The notes under the pieces were generated by a model. The model searched no databases, was not told the DNA's origin, and saw only the letters and a program-made list of their open reading frames with translations. Shown in pieces: positions 41,479 to 50,994 of a DNA stretch of 64,000 nucleotides. Numbering within the stretch: the stretch's first letter is position 1; every line of letters begins with the position of its first letter. The stretch is taken from positions 571,333 to 635,332 of the forward strand of contig NZ_JAHKNI010000001.1 of assembly GCF_018860155.1 (NCBI RefSeq). Direction: 5' to 3'. The position numbers were made by a program, and so were the translations under genes. This stretch comes from Nocardia albiluteola. GTDB taxonomy: Bacteria > Actinomycetota > Actinomycetes > Mycobacteriales > Mycobacteriaceae.

Positions 41479-42819
41479 GTGGCTGGGATATTGTGTGCAA
41501 CACGATCGAGATCGACCGGGAATACACTGCGCCGCTTGGGTTTCGGTGTGATCACCGCGCTAGCGGTCGCATCGTGCTCGCACCAGACGTCCGGGGCGGC
41601 AGGTACGCTCGATTTCGGGTTCGGTTCCGGTGGCAAGGTGTCCGCCGATCTCGGCTCCGGCGCCGACTATGCCCGGGCGGTGGTGATGCAGCCGGACGGC
41701 AAGATCGTCGCGGCGGGCTCGGCGCGGGATTCGACGCAGGGTGACAATTTTGCCGTCATCCGTTACACCGCCGATGGCAAGCTCGACGCCGGTTTCGGCG
41801 ATGGCGGGAAGGTATCGACGGATTTCGGCGGCAAGGCCGATGTCGCCAACGCCGTCGCCATCGGGCCGGACGGCAAGATCGTTGCTGCGGGCACCAGCCA
41901 CGCGACCACCACCGGCGACACCATCGCCCTCGCTCGCTACACCAGCGACGGCAAACTTGACACCGGTTTCGGCGACGGCGGCAAGGTTTCCACCGACCTG
42001 GGTACCCGAGCCGATCGCGCCAACGCCGTTGTCCTGCAGCCCGACGGCAAGATCGTGGTCGCGGGCTCCACCCGCGATCCGGTCCAGGGCGACAACTTCC
42101 TGCTCGTCCGTTACACGACCGACGGCAAGCTCGACGCCGGTTTCGGCGACGGCGGCAAGGTATCGACGGATTTCGGCGGCAAGGACGACATCGCCAATGG
42201 CGTGGCAATCGAACCGGGCGGCGGGTTTGTGGCCGCGGGCACCAGCCACGGCACCGCCACCGGTGACAATATCGCCCTGGCCCGCTATTTCGCCGACGGT
42301 AGGCTCGACGCCGGTTTTGCCCTCGGCGGCAAGATTTCCGCGGATCTGGGCACCCGGGCCGGTCATGCCAAAGCCGTCGTGATCGATTCCGATGGCAAGA
42401 TCGTGGTCGCGGGGTCCACACGGGATCCGGTGCAGGGCGACAAATTCGTGCTCGTCCGCTACACCTCCTCCGGCCAGCAGGACACCGACTTCGGTGAGAA
42501 CGGGAAGGTCTCGACGGATTTCGGCGGTAAGGCCGCCGTTGCCTACGGCCTGGCGCTCACCCCCGCCGGCAAACTGGTTGCCGCCGGTACCAGCACCGGC
42601 ACGGCAACCGGCGACACTATCGCCTTGGCTCGTTACACCAGCGATGGGAAACTCGACGCCGGTTTCGGCAATGGTGGCAAGGTCTCCACCAACCCGGGTG
42701 TCAAGGCAAACAGTGCCAACGCGGTGGCCGTCCAGCACGACGGCAAGATCGTCGTGGCGGGCTCCACAGCGGATCCGACGCAGGGCGACAAATTCCTTGT
42801 GGTTCGCTACAACGGGTGA
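41479..42819 (+). CDS. Seven-repeat delta-60 propeller lipoprotein
   Basis: 446 residues from GTG 41479 (TTG 41491 is possible). A hydrophobic segment ends in the lipobox-like AVASC, Cys at residue 33, so it is probably a lipoprotein. The rest is seven 58-residue units ending ...GKLDAGFGDGGKV, each with DGKIVVAG and IALARYT words, i.e. delta-60 repeats (each two or three strands). The units alternate in two subtypes: type A (STDLGTRAD, QPDGKIVVAGSTRDPVQGD) and type B (STDFGGK, AAGTSHATTTGDTIALARYT), in order ABABABA. That makes a likely seven-bladed propeller facing outside. Function unknown; perhaps binding or scaffold. Confidence 0.85.
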   Translation: MAGILCATRSRSTGNTLRRLGFGVITALAVASCSHQTSGAAGTLDFGFGSGGKVSADLGSGADYARAVVMQPDGKIVAAGSARDSTQGDNFAVIRYTADGKLDAGFGDGGKVSTDFGGKADVANAVAIGPDGKIVAAGTSHATTTGDTIALARYTSDGKLDTGFGDGGKVSTDLGTRADRANAVVLQPDGKIVVAGSTRDPVQGDNFLLVRYTTDGKLDAGFGDGGKVSTDFGGKDDIANGVAIEPGGGFVAAGTSHGTATGDNIALARYFADGRLDAGFALGGKISADLGTRAGHAKAVVIDSDGKIVVAGSTRDPVQGDKFVLVRYTSSGQQDTDFGENGKVSTDFGGKAAVAYGLALTPAGKLVAAGTSTGTATGDTIALARYTSDGKLDAGFGNGGKVSTNPGVKANSANAVAVQHDGKIVVAGSTADPTQGDKFLVVRYNG

Positions 42820-42842
42820 CCGGCACACGCTCGAATCAACAG

Positions 42843-43016
42843 TGCACCATCACCGGCCCGGAGGCAGTCTCGTTCGGCGACGTCGCCGAGGCCATCGACG
42901 ACGTCGAGCACCTGACCGGAGAGCCTGCTCGCACCTTCCAGGCCTACGTCGAGGAGACGTGGTCGGCGTCCAACGCCATGCCGCCGCTCGCTCACGGGTA
43001 CTCGACGTTCCTGTAA
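42843..43016 (+). pseudogene. 3' remnant of an NmrA/SDR-type gene
   Basis: Fifty-eight codons to the stop at 43,016 give ITGPEAVSFGDVAEAIDDVE, then HLTGEPARTFQAYVEETW: the usual C-terminal end of NAD(P)-binding NmrA-type proteins. No cofactor domain precedes it; the gene starts inside the propeller gene's 3' flank. Confidence 0.65.
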
Positions 43017-43174
43017 TTAGACAGACCGCACGGGCCACAGCTGAGACATCGGAAAGGCCCAGGTGGATCAATCGGCAGATGCCACGACTTTCGAGACCCT
43101 GCAATTCAGCGACCGCTGCGATGCCACAGTGGGCAGCCTGAGGTGGCCGAATTTGCCTGTGAACGAAGGGGTTT

Positions 43175-43880
<706 letters not shown>

Positions 43881-43951
43881 TCACCTCGCCCGTGGATTGC
43901 CGCGGCGGTGCGAGTTGCTCTCGAAGCGGACCCATAGTAGCATCCAGACAC

Positions 43952-44548
43952 GTGTCCGATCCCCTTTCCATCGACCCGGCCCCGGTGAATATGGAGGCCA
44001 CTCGCCGCCGTCTCACCGAGAAGCAGGCGGATACGGTCGACAGGCTGACCAGGGCGGCACTCGAGGTGCTCTCCCGCGAGGGGTTCGCGGGGCTCACGGT
44101 GCGCATGGTCGCCGCGGCCGCCGGCGTCGGCACGGCCACCGCCTACACCTACTTCTCCTCGAAGGAACACCTTGTCGCCGAGGTGTTCTGGCGTCGGCTG
44201 GCCGCCACGCAGGCCCCGCTCACCGACTCCGCCGATCCGACCGCACGCGTGGTCGCGGTGCTGCGCCAGATCGCCATGCTCGTTGCCGACGAACCCGCCC
44301 TGGCCGGGGCGGTCACCAGCGCCCTGCTGGGCACGGACCCGGATGTCGCGCACCTGCGCACCCGCATAGGCATCGAAATCCGCAAGCGCCTGATGGACGC
44401 CCTCGGCCCCGACGCCGATCTCGACATCGTGGAAACCCTGGAATTGCTGTACGCGGGCGCCCTGGTCCGCGCAGGCGTGGGCTATTCCTCGTACGTGGAA
44501 ATCGCCGACCGCCTGGAAAAGTCCGCACTGCAGGTCATGCGCAGCTGA
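43952..44548 (+). CDS. TetR-family regulator
   Basis: 198 residues from GTG 43952 (MSDPLSIDPAPVN); ATG 43991 is an alternative. HTH GFAGLTVRMVAAAAGVGTATAYTYFSSKEHLVAEVF. C-terminal domain with SADPTARVVAVLRQIAMLVADEPALAGAVTSALLG, a group that regulates P450 or membrane protein genes in actinobacteria. Neither start has a good ribosome binding site. Probably autoregulated and paired with the divergent methyltransferase. Confidence 0.88.
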   Translation: MSDPLSIDPAPVNMEATRRRLTEKQADTVDRLTRAALEVLSREGFAGLTVRMVAAAAGVGTATAYTYFSSKEHLVAEVFWRRLAATQAPLTDSADPTARVVAVLRQIAMLVADEPALAGAVTSALLGTDPDVAHLRTRIGIEIRKRLMDALGPDADLDIVETLELLYAGALVRAGVGYSSYVEIADRLEKSALQVMRS

Positions 44549-44574
44549 ATCACGGCCGATTGCGCAGGTCGTCA

Positions 44575-44700
44575 GTCCGCAATCACGCAGGCAGGAAAGA
44601 TGTTTCGACACCGTCGACTGGGCCAGGCCCAGCACGTCGACCAGATCGACCACCCGAGCGGGTCCCGCGGCCAGCCGGTGCTTGCGCGAGGGTTTCCGGT
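44575..44700 (-). pseudogene. ArsR-family HTH remnant
   Basis: About 42 codons read leftward give AAGPARVVDLVDVLGLAQST, VSKHLSCLRDCGL: the recognition helix of a metal-sensing ArsR regulator of the CmtR type. The rest of the gene is absent. Confidence 0.65.
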
Positions 44701-44756
44701 CTGTTGGGCGATGAGCCAGTAGGCATCAGCGGAATGACTGAACACCGGGCGCGGGA

Positions 44757-45287
44757 TCAGCTGACGAAGAATTTCGCCCAGGGGTCGTCGGCTCGTGCGG
44801 TCCAGTAGTTGCTGCACAGGAATTGTGCTGCCGCGATGTCTGCTGCCGCCGGCTCTGCAGTTCTCGGGGGAAGCTCACGCTTCGGCGCCGGTCTCGCGAG
44901 CCCCTTGATCACCTGCTCGAAACCGGCCGGGGTATAGCCGTTGAGCACGCGGCATACATCGCTCGTGACGTTGAAACTGTGCACGGTGCCCCGGGGAATC
45001 CACAGCGAGTCGCCATCTTGCCCCGACGACGTTTCGCCCTCGAGCTCGAAGTCGACGGTGCCGTCGAGGACGTAAAACCACTCGTCGACATTGTGCACGT
45101 GCTTGGTATGTGCCCCCGAGTCTTTCGGCATCCACTGCTCGGTGACCGAAAACAGGCCCCCGGTTTGATGGGCCTCCAGCAGCGGAATCCACAGCAGATC
45201 GAGCATCCAAAACGCCGGTGCGTCTCTTCCGCTGCTCAACAGGGCGGGAAGTTGCGCCTCGAAGAACGAGGGTGTGGTGGGGGTCAT
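44757..45287 (-). CDS. Cupin-domain protein
   Basis: 176 residues. Cupin motif 1 reads HTKHVHNVDEWFYVLDGTVDFEL near residue 60 with His, His and Glu ligands, and motif 2 WIPRGTVHSFNV carries the next His. N-terminal helix FWMLDLLWIPLLEAHQTGG and a C-terminal helical tail ending NYWTARADDPWAKFFVS. No enzyme activity assignable. Its position between an ArsR scar and an NTF2-like gene gives no clear context. Confidence 0.85.
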   Translation of the reverse strand: MTPTTPSFFEAQLPALLSSGRDAPAFWMLDLLWIPLLEAHQTGGLFSVTEQWMPKDSGAHTKHVHNVDEWFYVLDGTVDFELEGETSSGQDGDSLWIPRGTVHSFNVTSDVCRVLNGYTPAGFEQVIKGLARPAPKRELPPRTAEPAAADIAAAQFLCSNYWTARADDPWAKFFVS

Positions 45288-45417
45288 CGGCCTGCCTTCC
45301 AGGAGATGGAGTCAAACCAAACACCGGCGTCCGACGGCCGCAATTCTGCCCCGACCCGACGCTGTCCGAAATTGAAACACATGAGTCGTGGGTCTGGTCG
45401 CCGTGGCGGGAGCGAAG

Positions 45418-45867
45418 TCAGCTGTCTGCGGTACCGGCTTCGCCAGCGGGGGCCGTCAGCGGTGCCTCGCGTTGCCCGATTTGCCTCATTAACGCGTCCA
45501 TATCGGTGTAGTCCCAGACCTCGGCGAACTTGCCGTCTTCGAGGTGATAAAGAGTGAACTCCGAAATAGTCACCCGACGGCCGGTCGCCTCAACTCCCTG
45601 GAAAGCCCCCTGGTGAGTACCGGTTACCGTGAAGTGCACCGCGATATAGTTGCCGTCGACAACGAGGTGTCGCATCTCCCAATGCCAGTCAGGAAATGCG
45701 GAGATAAGAGGCGAGAATTGTGCCGTAACAGCGGCTGGATCCATAGGGGCGTCATCGACTTTGATGGTCGATGTATAAAATGACGCCATTCGATCGAAAT
45801 CGTGCTCATTGCAGTACTCGAGATATGACAGGTACAGGGATCGGTGTTCGTCGTGCTGGGTCACCAT
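45418..45867 (-). CDS. Ester cyclase / SnoaL-like protein
   Basis: 149 residues. NTF2/SnoaL fold: YLEYCNEHDFDRMASFYTSTIKVDD, FPDWHWEMRHLVVDGNYIAVHFTVTGTHQGAFQGVEATGRRV, and EFTLYHLEDGKFAEVWDYTDMDALMRQIG. The Asp-containing words match the SnoaL-like cyclase group more than the NTF2-like gene at 14,470. Substrate unknown. C-terminal ten residues are disordered-looking (TAPAGEAGTADS). Confidence 0.88.
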   Translation of the reverse strand: MVTQHDEHRSLYLSYLEYCNEHDFDRMASFYTSTIKVDDAPMDPAAVTAQFSPLISAFPDWHWEMRHLVVDGNYIAVHFTVTGTHQGAFQGVEATGRRVTISEFTLYHLEDGKFAEVWDYTDMDALMRQIGQREAPLTAPAGEAGTADS

Positions 45868-45917
45868 GTGTTCGCACCGCCTTACGTGGTCGATTCACTT
45901 ACCCTCGCAGGCATCCT

Positions 45918-46394
45918 CTAGCGCGCGAACCGCCCGACGAGGGTGCCGCTGGCCAGTTCATGGCCGCGCAACGCCGCCAGGAGATCGCGCGCGGTCGCGC
46001 CCGCCGGCAGCCCGAGCGGCTGGTCGGCGGCGAAGAGCGTGAAGACATAGCGGTGTGCGCGGTCACCCTTCGGCGGCCGCGGCCCAGCCCAGCCGGACCG
46101 CCCAAAGTCGTTCCGGCCCGCCGTCGCCCCAACAGGCAGGCCGTTCTCGCCGATGCCGATCGTGGTGGGCGGGATTCCGGAGACGACCCAGTGCACGAAC
46201 GTGCCCCGCGGTGCGTCCGGATCCTCGCAGACCAGCTCCAGCTCCGCAGTGCCGGCGGGGACGCGCTCCCACGTCAGCGGCGGTGACGCGTTACCCCCGT
46301 CGAGAGCGAAGTGCTCGGGAATCAACGCACGGTCGGCAAACGCGCTGCTACTAAGTTCAATGGCGTCGTTGACCTGCGATCTCTCCGCCATCAC
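45918..46394 (-). CDS. YbhB/YbcL (PEBP)-family protein
   Basis: 158 residues, ATG 46394. Phosphatidylethanolamine-binding-like fold with the two anion-pocket motifs: CEDPDAPRGTFVHWVVSGIP near residue 55 and GPRPPKGDRAHRYVFTLFAAD near residue 105. Function of bacterial members is largely unknown. Single gene; its 5' flank reaches into the empty interval at 46,420. Confidence 0.92.
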   Translation of the reverse strand: MMAERSQVNDAIELSSSAFADRALIPEHFALDGGNASPPLTWERVPAGTAELELVCEDPDAPRGTFVHWVVSGIPPTTIGIGENGLPVGATAGRNDFGRSGWAGPRPPKGDRAHRYVFTLFAADQPLGLPAGATARDLLAALRGHELASGTLVGRFAR

Positions 46395-46519
46395 ACCCTC
46401 CTCTCATTGACTGAGCTACGGGTAAAAGCTTAGATACACTCCAGCAACCAAGTACAGCAATGGATTACTACGGGCAGACATCCCGGAATCGGCATGGCAG
46501 GATCCTCGCGCCGATGCGC

Positions 46520-46642
46520 CTACTGCTCGACGTTCGTGGTCAACCCCCAACTGGCGACGGCAGCTTTGAAATGGTCGGTCAGCGCCTTCGTGCTGATCTC
46601 GGTCACCTTCACCTGTGTTCCACCCAACCCGCTGTAGGCCAT
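46520..46642 (-). CDS. Uncertain 40-residue ORF
   Basis: From ATG 46642 to TAG 46520: MAYSGLGGTQ, VKVTEISTKA, LTDHFKAAVASWGLTTNVEQ. Its composition looks protein-like (not a reverse-frame artefact), but there is no ribosome binding site and no recognised family. It could be a fragment. It lies within the 390-base gap upstream of the aminotransferase. Confidence 0.3.
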   Translation of the reverse strand: MAYSGLGGTQVKVTEISTKALTDHFKAAVASWGLTTNVEQ

Positions 46643-46742
46643 ACCTGGGCAGCGGAGGCGCCACATGCGCGCGGAGGCGGTGCCGAGTAGTCGGCCACCA
46701 GTCCCTCGATGGGAACGGCGTGCCGAATCTCCGGCCGACGGT

Positions 46743-46774
46743 TAGTATCTTAACTCTCCAAATGAAAGATACTA
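46743..46774. promoter_or_regulatory. Inverted repeat upstream of the aminotransferase
   Basis: TAGTATCTT (46,743-46,751) and its exact complement AAGATACTA (46,766-46,774) with a 14-base gap; it ends 11 bases before ATG. Likely GntR or other repressor site; the arm shares AAGATA with the operator at 48,726. Confidence 0.65.
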
Positions 46775-46785
46775 GAGGTGATTCG

Positions 46786-47922
46786 ATGCTGGAGAGATTG
46801 TCGGCGCTAGTGCTGTCCGAGCATGTCGACGCCAAGGTTCGCGAAGGCCGGTCCTTCGTGCCGGTGCAAGGTGTCCCGATTCTGCCGATGCCTCCCCACG
46901 TTTTGGATGCGGCGCGGTGGACAGCCGAACATCCCGGTCCACGGATCAGCCGGGGGATGCCGGAGTTGAGGCAGGTGATAGCCGAGAAGCTGACCGAGGA
47001 TATCGGGATCACGGTTCGCCCCGATTCCGGCTTGCTGATCACTCATGGCGCTCAGCACGGCATGAGTATCGCGTTGCGAGCATTGATAGCGCCAGGTGAC
47101 GAGGTGCTCGTTCCAGCGCCCACCTACTTCTTCGACGGCCTGGTCCGGCTCGCAGGTGGCACTCCGCGCTACATACACACCACTGCCCGCGACGGGTGGC
47201 GCATCGATGTGAACGCCATCGCGGCGGCGATTTCGGCGCGAACGCGCGCGATCTTGCTCTGTAATCCGAACAATCCCACCGGTGACGTACCGACCCGAGA
47301 GTGTCTTCGCGACATCGTCACCCTGGCCGAGAGCCACGGACTCATCGTGTTCTCCGATGAGTCGTACGAACGCTACGTCCACGACGGTCCTGGCTACGTG
47401 CCGTTGATGTCCTTCAGCGGAATATCGGATCGGCTGGTCACGGTGACCAGTCTGAGCAAGAACTATGCCTTCACGAACTGGCGCGTCGGCTACGTCCACT
47501 CGAGCAAGCACCTGATAGACAAGATCCACACCGCGCTCGAGTGCGATGTAATCAACGTCGGCGACGTGCCGCAAGCCGCCGCCGTCGCTGCCCTCACCGG
47601 ACCATCGGACTGGCTGGACGGTGAGTTCGCAACGATGCGAGAGCGTCGAGACATACTCATGACCTGCCTGGCAGAGGCGAGTGTTCCCGCGGTAAGACCG
47701 GCAGCAGGGGTCTTTGTCTTCGCGGATCTCGCGGTGACGGGCAGGCATGGCAGCGATCTGGAAGAACTGCTGCTGGATGCGGGCATCCCGGCACTGTCCG
47801 GCCAAGGATTCAAGGGGCCGGCCGATCACGTTCGACTGTTGTATGGCGCCGCGCGGCCGGATGTCGAGGAACTTGGGCGGCGTATCGGATCAGTGGTATC
47901 CAACCCGCTGACGAGGGTTTGA
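46786..47922 (+). CDS. Class I/II aminotransferase
   Basis: 378 residues, ATG 46786 behind GAGGTGA. PLP enzyme: LLITHGAQHGMSIALRAL, the AILLCNPNNPTGDV motif, DESYERYVHDG and the Schiff-base Lys of SLSKNYAFTNWRVGY. The substrate amino acid is not determinable. It runs toward the GntR gene, whose stop is 3 bases from its own; together with the hydantoinase operon it may form a catabolic locus in which the released amino acid is transaminated (inference). Confidence 0.9.
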   Translation: MLERLSALVLSEHVDAKVREGRSFVPVQGVPILPMPPHVLDAARWTAEHPGPRISRGMPELRQVIAEKLTEDIGITVRPDSGLLITHGAQHGMSIALRALIAPGDEVLVPAPTYFFDGLVRLAGGTPRYIHTTARDGWRIDVNAIAAAISARTRAILLCNPNNPTGDVPTRECLRDIVTLAESHGLIVFSDESYERYVHDGPGYVPLMSFSGISDRLVTVTSLSKNYAFTNWRVGYVHSSKHLIDKIHTALECDVINVGDVPQAAAVAALTGPSDWLDGEFATMRERRDILMTCLAEASVPAVRPAAGVFVFADLAVTGRHGSDLEELLLDAGIPALSGQGFKGPADHVRLLYGAARPDVEELGRRIGSVVSNPLTRV

Positions 47923-47924
47923 TG

Positions 47925-48614
47925 TCAGCCGTCGACGCCGATATCGGGAAGCGATATCGGTGTCGAGGTCACCGAGTGGCTGCGAGTCAGGGCATCGATG
48001 ATCTCTCGGCGTGCTGCCTGCGTCCGACGTTGCATCGCATCGCGGGCGGCTACCGGGTCGCGGGCAACGATTGCGTCGAGGATCGCTCTTCGCTGCTCGG
48101 TGCGGCCTGGCGGCATAGTGGGCGACAGCGTCACTGCCAGGCGAACGATCCGCTCGATCTCATCGAACACGCTCACAATGCTCGCGGCGAGGCGCTGATT
48201 GCCGCTGCCGTTGGCGACTATCGCCTCGAACTCATAGTTCTGCCGGAGGCGCTCGTCCAAATGAGGTCCCGCAAGCTGGCCATATTCTTCGTCGACGCAA
48301 AGCTCTTCGAGCCGTGCGCGTTCCCGGTCGGGCAGTCCCCGTTGGGCCGTTAGTGCTGCTGCTTCGCTCTGGAGGAGAGTCCGCATGTCGCACAGGTCGG
48401 CCGCATCACCCAGAGTGATCGTCGAAACGACATAACCTGCCCGCGGTTGAGGCGTGACGAGTCCGTCACGATGCAGCCGCGCGAGCGCCTCGCGGACCGG
48501 AGTCTTGCTGAGCCCGAGAACTGCGGCGACATCCTGTTCCGTGAAGTGCTGGCCGGGTGGTCGCTGCATCTCGATGATCTCGCGCTTGAGTCGCCTGTAG
48601 GCCCGATCCATCAT
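47925..48614 (-). CDS. GntR/FadR-type (FCD) regulator of the hydantoinase locus
   Basis: 229 residues from ATG 48614 (48611 is a second ATG) behind GAGGG. The winged HTH is RAYRRLKREIIEMQRPPGQHFTEQDVAAVLGLSKTPVREALARLHRDGLV, then an FCD domain of helices with LCDMRTLLQSEAAALTAQRG and the metal-coordinating NYEFEAIVANGSGN region and RREIIDAL end. It diverges from the operon at 48,883, and a 15-bp-arm palindrome lies in the gap. It probably represses the operon, and perhaps the aminotransferase, until an intermediate binds. Confidence 0.92.
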   Translation of the reverse strand: MMDRAYRRLKREIIEMQRPPGQHFTEQDVAAVLGLSKTPVREALARLHRDGLVTPQPRAGYVVSTITLGDAADLCDMRTLLQSEAAALTAQRGLPDRERARLEELCVDEEYGQLAGPHLDERLRQNYEFEAIVANGSGNQRLAASIVSVFDEIERIVRLAVTLSPTMPPGRTEQRRAILDAIVARDPVAARDAMQRRTQAARREIIDALTRSHSVTSTPISLPDIGVDG

Positions 48615-48725
48615 CGTGCCCTCAGCATCTTCCTGCTGCAGGATCGCTGGTTGATACCGCACTGAGCCCCCGTTCGACGACTTGTACTGATACTACCGCC
48701 CTCCCAGCGACGTACCCGAAGGGAG

Positions 48726-48763
48726 TTAAAAGATATCAACTGCATCTTGTTGATATCTTTTAA
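48726..48763. promoter_or_regulatory. Perfect palindrome, GntR operator of the hydantoinase operon
   Basis: Arms TTAAAAGATATCAAC and its complement, 15 bases each, around TGCATCTT. AT-rich and unique in the GC-rich surroundings. It is 112 bases upstream of hyuB-like and 120 of the hyuA-type start, next to the GntR gene start. Confidence 0.85.
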
Positions 48764-48882
48764 TCCCCCTATAGTCGAGTGACGCAGGACACTCCGACGG
48801 GTGACACATCGGCTACGCCGTACTCATGCCGTGCACCCGCGCCGCTGCGACATCGGATCGGAACAACGAATCAGGGAGATCG

Positions 48883-50994
48883 ATGACCCCGTCAGATACA
48901 CCCCGGCAGGACTCGGTCGGACATCCAGGGCTATGGCGCATCGGCGCCGACATCGGCGGCACCTTCACCGACGTGATAGCACTGGGACCAGATGCCCGGG
49001 TCGTGCCGATGAAGGTGCTCTCGACACCACCGGATTTCGAAAACGGTGTCATCACGGGTGTGACCACCGCGCTCACCGAGGCCGACATCGAAGCCGGCCA
49101 GGTCGCTGCGCTACTGCACGCAACAACGGTGGCGACCAACGCGATCCTGGAGATGGATGGCGCGCGCACCGCGCTGGTGACCACGAAAGGGTTCCGCGAC
49201 GTACTCGAGCTGGGTCGGCTGCGTCGTCCGCTGCTGTACGACTTGTCGTGGAAGAAGCCGACCCCGCTGGCACGCCGCCGCTACAGGTACGAACTCGACC
49301 AGCGTATCCACGCGGACGGGCAGGTCGACCGACCGGTGGACGACCGCGAACTGGTTGCCCTGGCCGACCGAATGGCCACCGACGACATCGAAGCTATCGC
49401 GGTCTGCCTGATCAATTCTCACGTCCGCCCCGATGAAGAGCGAGCAGTGGTGCGTCGGCTGCGAGAACTTCTGCCGCACGCCTACATCACCGCGTCGGTG
49501 GACATCTCTCCCGAGCCCGGAGAGTACGAGCGAACCAGCACCGCAATCGTGAATTCCTATATCGGCCCGGTAGTCGCCGATTACGTCACCGAACTCGACC
49601 GTGGCATCCGGGGACGCGGCATCGACGCCCCGTTCTCGATCATGCAATCCTCGGGTGGACTGCTGGATGCCCCGTCCGTGATCGAGCGACCGGTGAACAT
49701 CATCGAATCAGGCCCTGCAGCCGGTGTAATCGCGGTACAGAAACTGGCACAGCTTCTCGAACTCGACAACGTCGTCGCATTCGACATGGGTGGCACGACC
49801 GCCAAGGCCTCGCTCATCGAGAATGGACAGCCGTTCGTTGCCAGCGACTATGAGGTCGGTGGAGGAATGAACATCACCCGCAGCATGAGCAAGGGCGCGG
49901 GATACGCCGTGCGGGTTTCCTCCATCGATATCGCCGAAGTGGGCGCGGGTGGTGGCAGCGTGATCGGCGTCGATGCCGCCGGCGCGCTACATGTAGGTCC
50001 CACCAGTGCCGGATCCCGGCCTGGGCCGGCCTGCTACGGCCATGGCGGCAACCGCCCGACACTGACCGACGCCAATGTCGTGCTCGGCTATATCAATCCC
50101 GACGTCATCGCCGGCGGCAGGGTCCGAATCCACGCTGAACTGGCCGACAAGGTCCTGCACACCATCGCCGACGTGATCGACACCGACACCGAGTCGGCAG
50201 CTTTGGGCGCATATCAGGTTGCTGTGTCGAACATGACCAAAGCCGTGAAGGCAGTCACCAGTGAGCGCGGTCGAGATCCGCGCGAGGCGACACTCGTCGC
50301 TTTCGGCGGTGCAGGTCCGCTCTACGGCGCGGCACTGGCGCGTGAGCTCGGTATCGCCACCGTCATCGTGCCTGTCCATACCGGCCTGTTCAGCAGTCTT
50401 GGTCTGCTGGTAGCCGATAGCGAATATCAGTTGGTCAGTTCCAATCCCACCGAGATGCTGGATCCTGCTGCTATCGGTGCCGAGTTCGAGCGGCTCACCG
50501 AGACGGTGCTCGGTCACCTCGGTGCTGCGGAGGAGGTGCGGATCGAGCGCATCGTCGACATGCGATACCGCGGTCAGCGGTTCGCACTACGAATTCCACT
50601 GCCTTCCGGAACAGTCGATGCCGCCCTGCTCGCACAGACCTATGCGCTGTTCCATGCCGAACATCGCAAGACCTACGGACGTGCGGGGACCGATGATCTC
50701 GTTGAGATCGTCAATGTGCGGGTGCGCGGATTCGTTCCGAATCCGGTTGGTATCGACGAACTGCTGGCACTGCCCGCTGAGCACAGGGCAGCCTCGGCCA
50801 CGCGGCGATGCCAGTTCGGTACCGCCATCGACACTCCGGTCATCTCGCGAGGTCAACTGACCACCGATGCCAGACCCGGACCACTGGTAGTGGAGGACAT
50901 GGACTCGACCACCCTTGTCCCGCCGGGAGCCACCGCTCGGCTGGACACCTACAACAACATCATCATCGAGTGGAACAGCGAGGTGGAGGCATGA
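48883..50994 (+). CDS. hyuA: Hydantoinase/oxoprolinase family subunit A
   Basis: ATP-dependent ring opening of hydantoin, 5-oxoproline or related cyclic amides; also acetone carboxylase-type. 703 residues from ATG 48883 behind GGGAGA; the frame opens at 48826. Actin-like ATP core: IGADIGGTFTDVIAL, the central VAFDMGGTTAKASL, and EVGAGGGSVIGVDAAGALHVGP. Further on AFGGAGPLYGAALARELGI. It overlaps hyuB by 4 bases (ATGA). Substrate and whether ATP is used are unproven. Confidence 0.92.
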   Translation: MTPSDTPRQDSVGHPGLWRIGADIGGTFTDVIALGPDARVVPMKVLSTPPDFENGVITGVTTALTEADIEAGQVAALLHATTVATNAILEMDGARTALVTTKGFRDVLELGRLRRPLLYDLSWKKPTPLARRRYRYELDQRIHADGQVDRPVDDRELVALADRMATDDIEAIAVCLINSHVRPDEERAVVRRLRELLPHAYITASVDISPEPGEYERTSTAIVNSYIGPVVADYVTELDRGIRGRGIDAPFSIMQSSGGLLDAPSVIERPVNIIESGPAAGVIAVQKLAQLLELDNVVAFDMGGTTAKASLIENGQPFVASDYEVGGGMNITRSMSKGAGYAVRVSSIDIAEVGAGGGSVIGVDAAGALHVGPTSAGSRPGPACYGHGGNRPTLTDANVVLGYINPDVIAGGRVRIHAELADKVLHTIADVIDTDTESAALGAYQVAVSNMTKAVKAVTSERGRDPREATLVAFGGAGPLYGAALARELGIATVIVPVHTGLFSSLGLLVADSEYQLVSSNPTEMLDPAAIGAEFERLTETVLGHLGAAEEVRIERIVDMRYRGQRFALRIPLPSGTVDAALLAQTYALFHAEHRKTYGRAGTDDLVEIVNVRVRGFVPNPVGIDELLALPAEHRAASATRRCQFGTAIDTPVISRGQLTTDARPGPLVVEDMDSTTLVPPGATARLDTYNNIIIEWNSEVEA

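Noticed and set aside
41560..42828. Leftward 422-codon frame in the delta-60 gene
   Set aside because: Repetitive because the sense strand is repetitive; the sense frame has the lipobox and canonical delta-60 repeats.
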